NCBI GenBank assembly: GCA_002723345.1
Contig: PBNV01000039.1
Location: 1-52,290 of the forward strand
Length of the DNA: 52,290 bases
Reading direction: 5' to 3'
DNA from: Rhodospirillaceae bacterium
GTDB taxonomy: Bacteria > Pseudomonadota > Alphaproteobacteria > Rhodospirillales > UBA2165
This document shows positions 40,463-49,096 of the stretch, piece after piece. How positions within the stretch are numbered: position 1 is the stretch's first letter; each line of letters opens with the position of its first letter. A program made the translations under genes and the position numbers. The notes below the pieces were generated by a model that was not told the DNA's origin, searched no databases, and saw only the letters and a list, made by a program, of their open reading frames with translations.

Positions 40463-42298
40463 TCAGTCTAAATCAAAAGCGTCTTCATAGTTTAGCTTCA
40501 ACGCCGGGTCCTGATCTTTTTTCCTTAGGAAGCAATTGCCGACCACTAAAACCTCGGCCTCCGTGCCCATGAAGCAACGGAAAGCATCCTCCGGCGTGCA
40601 TACGATGGGCTCACCGCGCACATTGAAGGACGTGTTTACCACCACGGGACAACCCGTCAGATCTTTAAACCTGGAGATCAAAGCGTGGTAACGCGGATTG
40701 GTGTCCTCATGAACAGTTTGGATGCGCGCCGAATAGTCGACATGCGTTACGGCCGGAATATCCGACCGGGGAACGTTTAGCTTGTCTATACCGAATAAAG
40801 CTTGCTCGGCGTCAGTCATGCCGCGCCTTTTGTCTTCCTTTACGTTAGCAACCATCAGCATATAGGGGCTTTCGCCCTCAAGTTCGAACCAGTCGGCCGC
40901 GTCTTCGCTTCGCACCGAGGGGGCAAAGGGTCGGAAACTCTCACGATATTTCACTTTCAAGTTGAGTGTCTTTTGCATGGTCGGAGAACGCGGATCTCCC
41001 AAAAAAGATCGTCCGCCGAGGGCGCGGGGCCCAAATTCCATACGCCCCTGCATCCATGCGACGGCTTTTCCGTCTGCCAACGCTTGTGCCGTCTGTTCAA
41101 TAAGATCTTTATCTGACAAAACTGAATAAACGGCACCTGCGTCCCTGAGACGATCCTCCGTGTCGCCCTGGGTATAATGTGGGCCTAGATAGGCTCCGCG
41201 CATGGCATCGGTCTTCCCGTCGGTCTTCCGTTGATGCCCCAGATGATGGTAATAGGCGGTAAGCGCGGCCCCAAGAGCGCCGCCAGAGTCACCTGCCGCT
41301 GGCTGTACCCAGATATTTTCGAATGCCCCGTCGCGTAGCACCTTGCCGTTGCCGACGCAATTCAACGCTACCCCGCCGGCTAAGCAGAGGTTTGTTTGTC
41401 CGGTTTCTCTGGCGAGTGCGCGCGTCATACGCAGCATAACCTCCTCGATTACCGCCTGAACGGAAGCCGCCAAATCCATGTGTTTTTGTTCTAGTTGGTC
41501 TTCAGGTTTTCGTGGAGGGCCTCCAAACAGAACGTCGAACCTACTGTTGGTCATGGTGAGCCCGGTGCAATAATTGAAATAAGATTGATCCATGCGGAAG
41601 GACCCGTCGGGTTTAACGTCGATAAGATTGTCGAGAATGGTTTGGGTGTATTTTGGCTCGCCATACGGCGCCAGGCCCATCACCTTGTACTCACCTGAAT
41701 TCACCTTAAAACCCGTGTAGTAGGTAAAGGCAGAGTACAGCAAACCAAGGGAATGGGGAAAATGAATTTCCCTGGTCATTTCCAGGCAATTACCAGAACC
41801 CATGGCTACCGATGTGGTTGCCCATTCCCCAACCCCGTCCATGGTCAGCACGACAGCGTCGGAAAACGGTGATGGATAGAATGCGCTGGCAGCGTGACTT
41901 TGGTGATGCTCTGCAAATAACAGCTTGTTTTGCCAGTCGACGGCATTGTCGTATCGGCGAAATTCCTTACGGAGTAGATCCTTCTGGAATAGTTTTTCTT
42001 TTAACCAAATCGGGATCGCCATTTGGAAGGATTTGAAACCCCTAGGCGCGAAAGCCAAATAGGTCTCCAGCAGTCGCTCAAATTTTAAGAAGGGTTTGTC
42101 ATAGAATGCCACATAGTCTACGTCCCTCATGACAATGCGAGCTTCATATAGGCAGTATGCAATCGCGTTATTCGGAAAACGGGCGTCATGCTTTTTGCGG
42201 GTAAAACGCTCCTCCTGGGCTGCCGCGATGATTCGACCATCTTCGACAAGCGCTGCAGCGCTGTCATGATAGAAGGCTGATATACCGAGAATGCGCAT
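40463..42298 (-). CDS. NodU/CmcH/SxtI-family O-carbamoyltransferase
   Basis: Carbamoyltransferase that makes carbamoyl-adenylate from carbamoyl phosphate and ATP and passes it to a hydroxyl group. The preferred ATG at 42298 gives 611 residues starting RILGISAFYHDSAAAL; the upstream open part to 42448 is an out-of-frame copy of the small gene before it. Motifs: AAAQEERFTRKKHDARFP, AEHHQSHAASAFYPSPF (130-144), LAGGVALNCVGNGKVL, GRMEFGPRALGGRSFLGDPR, and NTSFNVRGEPIV in the YrdC-like C-domain. The acceptor is unknown. It forms a cassette with two small membrane protein genes upstream, as sxtI does with sxtJ and sxtK. Confidence 0.92.
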   Translation of the reverse strand: MRILGISAFYHDSAAALVEDGRIIAAAQEERFTRKKHDARFPNNAIAYCLYEARIVMRDVDYVAFYDKPFLKFERLLETYLAFAPRGFKSFQMAIPIWLKEKLFQKDLLRKEFRRYDNAVDWQNKLLFAEHHQSHAASAFYPSPFSDAVVLTMDGVGEWATTSVAMGSGNCLEMTREIHFPHSLGLLYSAFTYYTGFKVNSGEYKVMGLAPYGEPKYTQTILDNLIDVKPDGSFRMDQSYFNYCTGLTMTNSRFDVLFGGPPRKPEDQLEQKHMDLAASVQAVIEEVMLRMTRALARETGQTNLCLAGGVALNCVGNGKVLRDGAFENIWVQPAAGDSGGALGAALTAYYHHLGHQRKTDGKTDAMRGAYLGPHYTQGDTEDRLRDAGAVYSVLSDKDLIEQTAQALADGKAVAWMQGRMEFGPRALGGRSFLGDPRSPTMQKTLNLKVKYRESFRPFAPSVRSEDAADWFELEGESPYMLMVANVKEDKRRGMTDAEQALFGIDKLNVPRSDIPAVTHVDYSARIQTVHEDTNPRYHALISRFKDLTGCPVVVNTSFNVRGEPIVCTPEDAFRCFMGTEAEVLVVGNCFLRKKDQDPALKLNYEDAFDLD

Positions 42299-42318
42299 GC
42301 CTATGCCAAGCCAGGGTC

Positions 42319-42468
42319 CTAAAAAATTGTATAGATAAATGGGGCCACGGCTGATCCCTGGCTGAGAACTAAAAGGCCACCAAAAATGACCATCATGAAC
42401 ATAACTGGGAAAAGCCAGAATTTTTTTCGTACCTTCATAAAGGTCCACAATTCGACTAGAAAGGACAT
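42319..42468 (-). CDS. 49-residue membrane protein, DUF5989/SxtK-like
   Basis: Short gene found by reading the minus strand between its two neighbours. It runs ATG at 42468 to TAG at 42319 and encodes 49 residues starting MSFLVELWTFMKVRKKFW, then one membrane helix (LFPVMFMMVIFGGLLVL) and the tail SQGSAVAPFIYTIF. This pattern matches the tiny DUF5989 proteins that accompany carbamoyltransferases of the SxtI type. An AAAGGA-rich stretch precedes the start. It sits 24 bases after the SxtJ-like gene and 20 bases before the carbamoyltransferase. Role unknown; perhaps it recruits the enzyme to the membrane. Confidence 0.85.
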   Translation of the reverse strand: MSFLVELWTFMKVRKKFWLFPVMFMMVIFGGLLVLSQGSAVAPFIYTIF

Positions 42469-42492
42469 ACTGTCACCATCCTTTAATAAGAT

Positions 42493-42927
42493 TCAAAATT
42501 GATTCTTCATTGATTCGGGCGAGGGTTCGGCCGGCCCTCGCTCTATCCAATAACTTTTGGCGGCGGGGTCGTAGTTTAGAGCCAGAGGCCTTTTTCCGAA
42601 TAAACGCATCAAAAGACCGGTCGGCACAACGGTGCTAAAAAACACCAAACCCATGACCAGGGGGCTGACAATTTTATGGAGCAAAAGGCCTATCTTAAAC
42701 CATAGGCGATTTAGAGGGCGTAACAGTCGTGGCATAACGAGGGCGGTTGCAAGAAATCCTATCGAGAGTCCGCCGATCCATAGATGATAATGTTTGCCAC
42801 TGATCAGTAGATAGATGGAGACGAGCCCAAAAAACACGGCAAATACTATGCCGAACGTTCGGTCCGAGCCTATTTGCAATTCAGTAGGTGACGAGAACGA
42901 GTCGTGTGTATCAGTTGCCTTATGCAT
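42493..42927 (-). CDS. SxtJ-family membrane protein
   Basis: About 144 residues from the ATG at 42927 (or 153 from the upstream TTG at 42954). Three hydrophobic segments are visible: FGIVFAVFFGLVSIYLLIS, HLWIGGLSIGFLATALV and VSPLVMGLVFFSTVVPTGLL, followed by LMRLFGKRPLAL and a short acidic tail (YWIERG). This matches the SxtJ family found beside carbamoyltransferases. Molecular role unknown. It is the first gene of a three-gene, same-strand cassette with gaps of about 24 and 20 bases. Confidence 0.8.
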   Translation of the reverse strand: MHKATDTHDSFSSPTELQIGSDRTFGIVFAVFFGLVSIYLLISGKHYHLWIGGLSIGFLATALVMPRLLRPLNRLWFKIGLLLHKIVSPLVMGLVFFSTVVPTGLLMRLFGKRPLALNYDPAAKSYWIERGPAEPSPESMKNQF

Positions 42928-43148
42928 ACGTTTGTCAGACCCCAAAAAATTCAACTCTATGGAATATAAAGGTTAGATAATAATGTCAAAATGCAATCGG
43001 CTCATATGGGCTTTTGGATAGGACATTTTATGGAGCGGCATCCCGAAATTTTTAAAATTGGTGTCTGGCTTTCTTGCCCAGTTGTGACGGAAATACTGTT
43101 GGCACACAGTAAACTGGGTCAGGTACCAGTCCAGATGGGCAGCAATTT

Positions 43149-44183
43149 TCAAAGGGTTTGAAACTTCATTTCTCCTTGGCCCGGGAAACCACCCCGGACC
43201 GCGCCCGCGGAAATATGACGGTAAAATGGTTTGAAGCCGCTACTTAGCGGCCGTCCATTCGGTAGGCTCAGCCAAAGACGCATTAAGTGACGCTTTTGAT
43301 CGTTAATTTCAGAGTCTTCAAACGCTGTTCGGATGTGAAGTGTCAGGTGGTTATTTAGGAACTGGATGTCACTTGGTTCAAACATCATGGTGATGTTAAA
43401 TTCTTGCCGCGCACAAACCTTGTCGAACAGATCGAGTGCAGCGCTCTGCATGGGCGTAAGATCCGGCAAATCCGAGTTCATCTCCGCGGAGCGGATATGT
43501 GTTCGCGTGTAATGGCAAGCGAAATAGCCTTGTTCGACGGCAAAGATCGGTTGAGTGTAAAAGCCCGCCGTGCCGGGTAATTCATTACCCTGCATGCTCC
43601 ACCAGTAGGGCTTGTATAGAACCTCAAGCAGATCCGGCCGAGTCTCGAGAATTTCGTTGTGAACAGCAAGAGAACTGACGATCCGGCTTAACCCGCCTTT
43701 TTTGGCGGGTCTTAAACAAAATAGCCCAGTAACATCTGCAGCATCTACATGATAAGTGAGGTTGCCATTGCTTGTGTAACCCCGAAAATTCGGTCCGCCA
43801 TGCGGGGTGCCGATGTTTCTTAAATCCCCCAGATAATCATTGCGATTGCTCTGGGAGACAGCAGTTCCAACATGGAGCCCTATCCCCCAATACATCACTC
43901 GCAACTGCTCCGTGCTGAGAGATTCAGTGGGGAATCCGCGTAGGAGTTTAAGGCCGACTCCCTCCTCTAATTCTACCCGGAGATTGTTCAACACTGGCTC
44001 TAAAAACGGCAACGAAAAATCATTTGCCGTCATGTCTTTGAGCGCGATATTTTGGTCAATCACGCTTCCCACCGCTTGTTTGACTTCCGCTGTTTCCGCA
44101 TCGTTGAGACAATAAATCCAGCTGTCAGAATTTTGCAGATCGCGTCCCCGCCAGTTTGCCGGGCCAGCGGCTTCTTCAATCAT
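43149..44183 (-). CDS. TauD/TfdA-family Fe(II)/2-oxoglutarate dioxygenase
   Basis: 344-residue non-heme iron oxygenase. The facial triad is His145-x-Asp147 (LTYHVDAADVTGLFCLRPA) with the distal His either 279/283 (NNHLTLHIRTAFED) or 299; Arg302 in RHLMRLWL fits the 2-oxoglutarate-binding arginine. Family members hydroxylate small molecules such as taurine, 2,4-D or amino acid derivatives; the substrate here is unknown. It lies 222 bases upstream of the carbamoyltransferase cassette on the same strand, so it could supply the hydroxyl group that is later carbamoylated. The 191-base gap to the tRNA gene contains only a weak hairpin. Confidence 0.85.
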   Translation of the reverse strand: MIEEAAGPANWRGRDLQNSDSWIYCLNDAETAEVKQAVGSVIDQNIALKDMTANDFSLPFLEPVLNNLRVELEEGVGLKLLRGFPTESLSTEQLRVMYWGIGLHVGTAVSQSNRNDYLGDLRNIGTPHGGPNFRGYTSNGNLTYHVDAADVTGLFCLRPAKKGGLSRIVSSLAVHNEILETRPDLLEVLYKPYWWSMQGNELPGTAGFYTQPIFAVEQGYFACHYTRTHIRSAEMNSDLPDLTPMQSAALDLFDKVCARQEFNITMMFEPSDIQFLNNHLTLHIRTAFEDSEINDQKRHLMRLWLSLPNGRPLSSGFKPFYRHISAGAVRGGFPGQGEMKFQTL

Positions 44184-44374
44184 CTTTATTGTTCTCCCTG
44201 TGTGCCATAGGAACGCGTTACAATGTCAGTTCAAGCCGATGCCTTCTTCAAGATTATGATTGAATGCTCCTCGCCTCATACCGCAGTGAGGAGGTTTTCG
44301 GGTAAATGAAATAGAGAAGAAATTTACAAAAATGTCGCAAAGGTAGCTAACAGCTATCCTTTATCCCTGAGTAA

Positions 44375-44451
44375 TGGCTGGGGCGGGAGGATTCGAACCT
44401 CCGAATGCCGATACCAAAAACCGGTGCCTTAGGCCACTTGGCTACGCCCCA
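44375..44451 (-). tRNA. tRNA-Gln (anticodon UUG)
   Basis: Minus-strand sequence folds as a full cloverleaf: acceptor TGGGGCG pairing CGCCCCA, D-arm GCC/GGC, anticodon arm CCGGT-TTTTGGT-ATCGG with anticodon TTG, T-arm GGAGG-TTCGAAT-CCTCC, discriminator G and encoded CCA (44377-44375). It reads glutamine CAA. The 3' end points into the accessory block at lower coordinates, the side on which elements integrate. Confidence 0.95.
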
Positions 44452-44530
44452 AAATCAAAAGATAAGAACAAGTCCAGTATCCTAATTCCTCTCAATATAA
44501 TGTAAGGCCAATGTAAGTCTCGGGCAACCT

Positions 44531-45412
44531 CTAAGGCGGTGTCTCAGCCCCAAGAATCGACGCTACCCGAACCCACCAGTCAGGGCGATCTCGTTCGAGG
44601 CGCTCCGCTGCAGCTGCGGCAGTGCCAATATTGTCAAATAGGCCGAAGCAGGTGGCACCGCTTCCGGACATACGTACTAGCAAGACCCCGTCGCTGATAG
44701 CCAGGGCTCGAAGGGCATCTGCCACCTCTGGCCTCAATTTTATGGCCGGATCCGTAAGGTCGTTTTGTCGAAGGGATAGCAGGTGGGCCAGCCCCACGGC
44801 TGTTTTTGGCACGATCTCTAGACCCGTCTCAAGACGGGCGTTATCAGAAAATGGCGCGGCTCGGGCTTGAAATACCTCGGGCGTGGAAACGGCAACTCCA
44901 GGATTAACCAGTACTAAGTAAACCGGCGGCAATTCCGGCGCTGGCGTGAGCTCTTCTCCAATTCCCCCAATGTAGCATGGTTGGCTGGTGAGACAGGCTG
45001 GAACATCCGCACCTAAAGAGAGAGCAAGTTGTTGAAGGTCGTCGTGCGTTGGCGCCAAATGCCAGTGGCGGACTAGTGCTCTCAGCGCTGCCGCACCATC
45101 GGCCGAACCGCCGCCGATACCGGACGCAACGGGTAAATTCTTGGTGAGGCGAATAGCAGCTCTAGGTTCAATGCCGGCGCTGTCTGCGAGGCTGCGGGCA
45201 GCTCTCAGAACCAGGTTTTCCTCTCCGGTAGAGAGACCTTGGGCAAAAGGCCCAATGATTTCGAGTGAGAGATGCTCCGACTCCATGACATCAACGTGAT
45301 CTCCTAGATCTACAAAAATAAGAAGGGAGTCCAACAAGTGGTAGCCGTCACTGCGCCGACCGGTGACATGGAGATAAAGGTTGATCTTTGCAGGCGCGAA
45401 GGCGTGGCTCAT
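44531..45412 (-). CDS. ispE: 4-diphosphocytidyl-2-C-methyl-D-erythritol kinase IspE
   Basis: GHMP kinase of the non-mevalonate isoprenoid pathway. The 293 residues show FAPAKINLYLHVTGRRSDGYH with Lys9, the ATP loop LPVASGIGGGSADGAAAL, and LSLGADVPACL with the catalytic Asp136, plus a C-terminal MSGSGATCFGLF glycine-rich motif. It follows the TPR protein gene by 19 bases, so co-transcription is likely. Confidence 0.95.
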   Translation of the reverse strand: MSHAFAPAKINLYLHVTGRRSDGYHLLDSLLIFVDLGDHVDVMESEHLSLEIIGPFAQGLSTGEENLVLRAARSLADSAGIEPRAAIRLTKNLPVASGIGGGSADGAAALRALVRHWHLAPTHDDLQQLALSLGADVPACLTSQPCYIGGIGEELTPAPELPPVYLVLVNPGVAVSTPEVFQARAAPFSDNARLETGLEIVPKTAVGLAHLLSLRQNDLTDPAIKLRPEVADALRALAISDGVLLVRMSGSGATCFGLFDNIGTAAAAAERLERDRPDWWVRVASILGAETPP

Positions 45413-45431
45413 AAGAAGTCCCCAGTGCGGC

Positions 45432-47315
45432 CTAGGTTTCTGGCAGACCGTCCTTAAGTTTTCTGGTAATTGCTGGGATTTGATCTTTTTCCGGTTCTAA
45501 AGACAGAGCTTTCTCCCATTGGAAACGGGCTTCAAGTTTCCGACCTGCCTTCCAATAGGCATCGCCTAGATGCTCGTTAATTGTAGGGTCTCCTGGGCTC
45601 AGAAGAACGGCGCGTTCGAGATTTTTTACCGCACCAGGGATATCGCCCAGCCTATATTGAACCCAACCTAGGCTGTCTACGATATAACCCGCTTGCGGCA
45701 TCTGACGCACCGCGTTTTCGATCATTCGTCGAGCACGATCTAAATTTTTGCCCTGCTCTACCCAGGAATACCCCAGGTAGTTGAGGATAGTGGGTTCGTC
45801 AGGACGCAGTTCCAGCGCTTTTAGGAAGTCCCGCTCGGCGACTGGCCATTTTTTAAGCCGCTCATGAGAAGCGGCGTTCCAATAAAGGAGCTGCCAGTGT
45901 CGTTCTTTAAATACAGTCACTCTTTTTTTTGCCGCATTGAAAGCATTGGCAGCGTCTTGATATTTCATCCGGCGGCGATAGATGTCTCCGAGTGTAACAA
46001 GCGCATCGATGCGCCCCTTCCTCTCCATTGCCATTTTTTTCAGAATAGCGGCCCCTTTTTCTAACTGGTTCAGAAAATTATACGAGCGGGCGATCCGAAG
46101 CCGGGCTGCCCAACCATAGCCCGGGTCTTCTGAAATACTCTCATAGACTGCAATCGCGTCCTCAATTCGGTCCTCGCTGAGCAGTGCGTCTCCGAGCCTA
46201 AGTTTGGCGATCGAAAAATTGGGGTTTGTGTAGATAGCCAGCTGGCTGAAAATCATTGCTTCCATGGGATTTTGCCGGTGAAGAGAACGGGACAAGCTAA
46301 AGAGCGCTTCTGCGACTCCTTCCACTACGGCCAGTCTCGCCGGACGCTCTCGCTGGGACGCATTGACGCGCGAGATTGCCATATCAAACAGCGATGATCC
46401 AGGCTGGTTTCTCAGAAAGGTCTCGTATAACTCTCGAGCTTCATCCGCTTTGCCGATGCGCTCATAGAAGGACCCGACGATCCGGGTCATGCCAAGCCCT
46501 ACTATGCGAAAATTTCTCAGGGCGTCTTTGAACTGTGTTTCGGCTGCTGCCAATTCTCCTGATCGTTCCAAAATCAAGGCGGCATGCGGGCCGAAAAGTG
46601 CGACCACGCCAGGATTGCTCATTCGAGTTTTTAGGACAGCGAGTGACTCGGCATATTTTTTCTGGCCGGCAAGCACCCAGGCCTTTAATAGGGGCAGGGT
46701 AAAAGCGGTGAAGCCTTGATCGGGCAGGCTGTTCAGCTGATCCATTGCCTCGTTATAATTCTTTTGACGCACCTCCCGCAGTACCAGCAGTAGCGTGGCT
46801 AGACTAACTCTCCTGCTCTCTAATTTTGCCAATTTCCTGGCAATGGGAAGTGCCTCTTTTATCCGGCCCTCAGAGACCAAAATGGAGAAAACTCGGATCT
46901 GGATATCTAAGTTACCTGGATCGCTCTCGAGAGCGGCGCGGTAAAATTTAATTGCGGCACGGGGATCCTGAATATTTTGGGCAAGACGACCAGCAAGATA
47001 TTTCCCAATTTGACCAGACGGATTGGCAGTTGTTGCTGGCGATGATGCAATTAAGGGGCCGGAAATAACGACCATCCCAACCAGAAGTCCGCAGATGAAA
47101 ACTATCAGCTGGCAGGGCTCACTCGGCGGTTTAAACATGAGCCGTGATATCAGCCCCAACAGTCGCCCAATGGGTTTTCGCGCGAAATCCGCTGCTTTTC
47201 CGGGTTCCGGCATAGGCGCTGCTTCTCGGGTGATTGACGGCTTCACAATATTCTCTGATTTCCTCTCGATGGCATTTGATGACTGCTGGTAGATATTAGC
47301 TGTCTCACGGTTCAT
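45432..47315 (-). CDS. Membrane-anchored tetratricopeptide repeat protein
   Basis: About 627 residues from the ATG at 47315 (TTG two codons upstream). A cytoplasmic N-terminal stretch precedes one membrane segment near 70-92 (LIVFICGLLVGMVVISGPLI), followed by many TPR repeats through the rest, e.g. DPRAAIKFYRAALESDPGN, LEKGAAILKKMAMERKG and the C-terminal LGDIPGAVKNLERAVLLSPG. Likely a periplasmic scaffold; the precise role is unknown. The gene lies between ETF-QO and ispE, a conserved alphaproteobacterial arrangement, and may have its promoter near the inverted repeat at 47358-47386. Confidence 0.88.
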   Translation of the reverse strand: MNRETANIYQQSSNAIERKSENIVKPSITREAAPMPEPGKAADFARKPIGRLLGLISRLMFKPPSEPCQLIVFICGLLVGMVVISGPLIASSPATTANPSGQIGKYLAGRLAQNIQDPRAAIKFYRAALESDPGNLDIQIRVFSILVSEGRIKEALPIARKLAKLESRRVSLATLLLVLREVRQKNYNEAMDQLNSLPDQGFTAFTLPLLKAWVLAGQKKYAESLAVLKTRMSNPGVVALFGPHAALILERSGELAAAETQFKDALRNFRIVGLGMTRIVGSFYERIGKADEARELYETFLRNQPGSSLFDMAISRVNASQRERPARLAVVEGVAEALFSLSRSLHRQNPMEAMIFSQLAIYTNPNFSIAKLRLGDALLSEDRIEDAIAVYESISEDPGYGWAARLRIARSYNFLNQLEKGAAILKKMAMERKGRIDALVTLGDIYRRRMKYQDAANAFNAAKKRVTVFKERHWQLLYWNAASHERLKKWPVAERDFLKALELRPDEPTILNYLGYSWVEQGKNLDRARRMIENAVRQMPQAGYIVDSLGWVQYRLGDIPGAVKNLERAVLLSPGDPTINEHLGDAYWKAGRKLEARFQWEKALSLEPEKDQIPAITRKLKDGLPET

Positions 47316-47357
47316 GCACAAATGTCGCTTTAATTCTTATTTCCAACACTAGGGCCA

Positions 47358-47386
47358 TTATTTTGTCAAAAGGGCCAACAAAATAA
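47358..47386. repeat. 9-base inverted repeat between ETF-QO and TPR genes
   Basis: TTATTTTGT (47358-47366) and ACAAAATAA (47378-47386) are perfect 9-base arms around an 11-base loop, in the 77-base gap. A direct repeat AGGGCCA (47351 and 47371) overlaps it. The AT-rich arms lack a terminator's GC stem; an operator or a weak hairpin is more likely. Confidence 0.45.
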
Positions 47387-47398
47387 GGTTCGGGGATT

Positions 47399-49030
47399 TT
47401 ACATGTTCGGGTAATTGGGTCCCCCACCACCTTCGGGGACGACCCAGGTAATGTTTTGGGTCGGATCCTTGATGTCGCAGGTTTTACAATGGACGCAATT
47501 TTGCGCGTTGATCTGGAACCGGGTGTTACCGTCTTCTTCGATATATTCGTAGACACCTGCCGGGCAAAAACGGGCCTCCGGCCCATCATAGTCGGGGAGG
47601 TTGATGGCGAGCGGCACCGAACTGTCTTTCAAAGTTAGATGTGCTGGCTGGTTTTCCTCGTGATTGGCATTAGACAGGTAAACGGATGAAGATTTATCGA
47701 ACGTAATTTTCCCGTCCGGTTTCGGATAGGCAATCCTTTGCGCCACCGAGGCTTTCTGAAGTTGCGTGTGGTCTGCATGATGATGCAAAGTCCACGGCGC
47801 GTTGCCGCGAAGCAGATAGGTGTCAATGGCCGAATAAATCATGCCCCTCCAAAGCCCATGATGGAAGGATGGCCGGATGTTTCGGACCTGCCGAAGCTCT
47901 TGCCATAACCAGCTTTTTTTGACTGAAGCGGGATAGCTCAATATTTCTGCTGGTGGTGCGTCTGCTGCCAGTGCCGCGATTGCGGCCTCAGCCGCCAGCA
48001 TTCCAGACTTCATCGCAGTATGGGTGCCCTTGATTTTGGGCACGTTGAGGAAGCCGGCAGAATCGCCAATTAACGCACCGCCGGGAAAGGTTAAACTGGG
48101 CAGGGACTGATACCCGCCCTCCACGATGGCCCGAGCGCCATACGCAACGCGGCGGCCCCCTTCAAAAAGCGGACGGATGGCGGGATGGGTTTTGAACCGC
48201 TGCATTTCGTCGAACGGACTTAGATAGGGGTTCTTGTAATCCAGGCCAATTACAAATCCGACAGCAACTTGGTTATTTTCCAAATGATAGATGAAAGACC
48301 CGCCATAGGTATCCGTTTCCATAGGCCAACCAATGGTGTGAGTAATGGCGCCCTGATCGTGTTTTGCAGGATCAACTTCCCAAAGTTCTTTAATGCCAAT
48401 TCCATAGGTCTGCGGGTCGGACTCCGAATTTAGATCAAATTTTTCTATGAGTGTTTTGGAGAGGGAGCCGCGGCAGCCCTCGCCAAAGAGCGTATAGGTG
48501 GCGTGGAGTTCGACGCCTGGTTCATAGTTTTCAGTGGGCTGGCCATCCCTGCCAACACCCATATCTCCAGTGGCGACGCCTTTTACCTTCCCGGCTTCGT
48601 CATATAGAACCTCAGCGGCGGCGAAGCCAGGATAGATCTCAACGCCCAAACTCTCCGCCTGTTCCCCGAGCCAACGGCAGAAATTTCCGAGGCTGATGAT
48701 ATAGTTACCGTGGTTATTCATTTGGGGTGGCGTGGGCAGTTTGCGGGCAGTTGTCTCCGTTAGGTAAAGGAAGCTATCTTTCTGGGCCTGAGTGTTAAGG
48801 GGGGCGCCTTTATCTCTCCAGTCTGGTATCAGTTCATTGAGGGTGCGGGGCTCAATCACAGCACCCGAGAGAATATGCGCGCCTACCTCAGAGCCTTTTT
48901 CGACGATGCAAACAGTGATGTCTTGGTCCTCTTCGGCGGCAATCTGTTTCAGCCGGATGGCAGCCGTTAGGCCCGAGGGGCCCGCCCCAACGATTACCAC
49001 ATCAAATTCCATGGATTCCCGCTCGCTCAC
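47399..49030 (-). CDS. Electron transfer flavoprotein-ubiquinone oxidoreductase
   Basis: Inner-membrane flavoprotein that moves electrons from ETF (fatty acid, amino acid and choline oxidation) to ubiquinone. The 543 residues begin with the FAD-binding motif VVIVGAGPSGLTAAIRL, include a GEGCRGSLSKTL segment and GDSAGFLNVPKIKGTHTAMK, and end in the [4Fe-4S] domain with Cys489, Cys512, Cys515 and Cys518 (NCVHCKTCDIKDP). The GTG start is preceded by AGGAG six bases away. It is commonly called etfD or fixC-like. Confidence 0.95.
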   Translation of the reverse strand: MSERESMEFDVVIVGAGPSGLTAAIRLKQIAAEEDQDITVCIVEKGSEVGAHILSGAVIEPRTLNELIPDWRDKGAPLNTQAQKDSFLYLTETTARKLPTPPQMNNHGNYIISLGNFCRWLGEQAESLGVEIYPGFAAAEVLYDEAGKVKGVATGDMGVGRDGQPTENYEPGVELHATYTLFGEGCRGSLSKTLIEKFDLNSESDPQTYGIGIKELWEVDPAKHDQGAITHTIGWPMETDTYGGSFIYHLENNQVAVGFVIGLDYKNPYLSPFDEMQRFKTHPAIRPLFEGGRRVAYGARAIVEGGYQSLPSLTFPGGALIGDSAGFLNVPKIKGTHTAMKSGMLAAEAAIAALAADAPPAEILSYPASVKKSWLWQELRQVRNIRPSFHHGLWRGMIYSAIDTYLLRGNAPWTLHHHADHTQLQKASVAQRIAYPKPDGKITFDKSSSVYLSNANHEENQPAHLTLKDSSVPLAINLPDYDGPEARFCPAGVYEYIEEDGNTRFQINAQNCVHCKTCDIKDPTQNITWVVPEGGGGPNYPNM

Positions 49031-49096
49031 ATTTTACTCCTATACCCGTGCTTTGTTGCGAGTGCGTTCTGTTCTCAAGCCTGATACACTCACGAG

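Noticed and set aside
43030..43161. 43-codon plus-strand frame in the gap before the TauD-type gene
   Set aside because: No motif or membrane segment, and it runs into the opposite-strand coding region. Probably chance.
44267..44293. Hairpin CTCCTC/GAGGAG followed by TTTT as a terminator
   Set aside because: The loop is long (15 bases) and the T-run only four, and on the relevant strand it would lie upstream of the TauD gene, not after a transcript end.
30922..44451. CRISPR arrays, insertion sequences or an integrase in the accessory block
   Set aside because: No regularly spaced repeats, transposase motifs or tyrosine/serine recombinase signatures were seen in any frame read.
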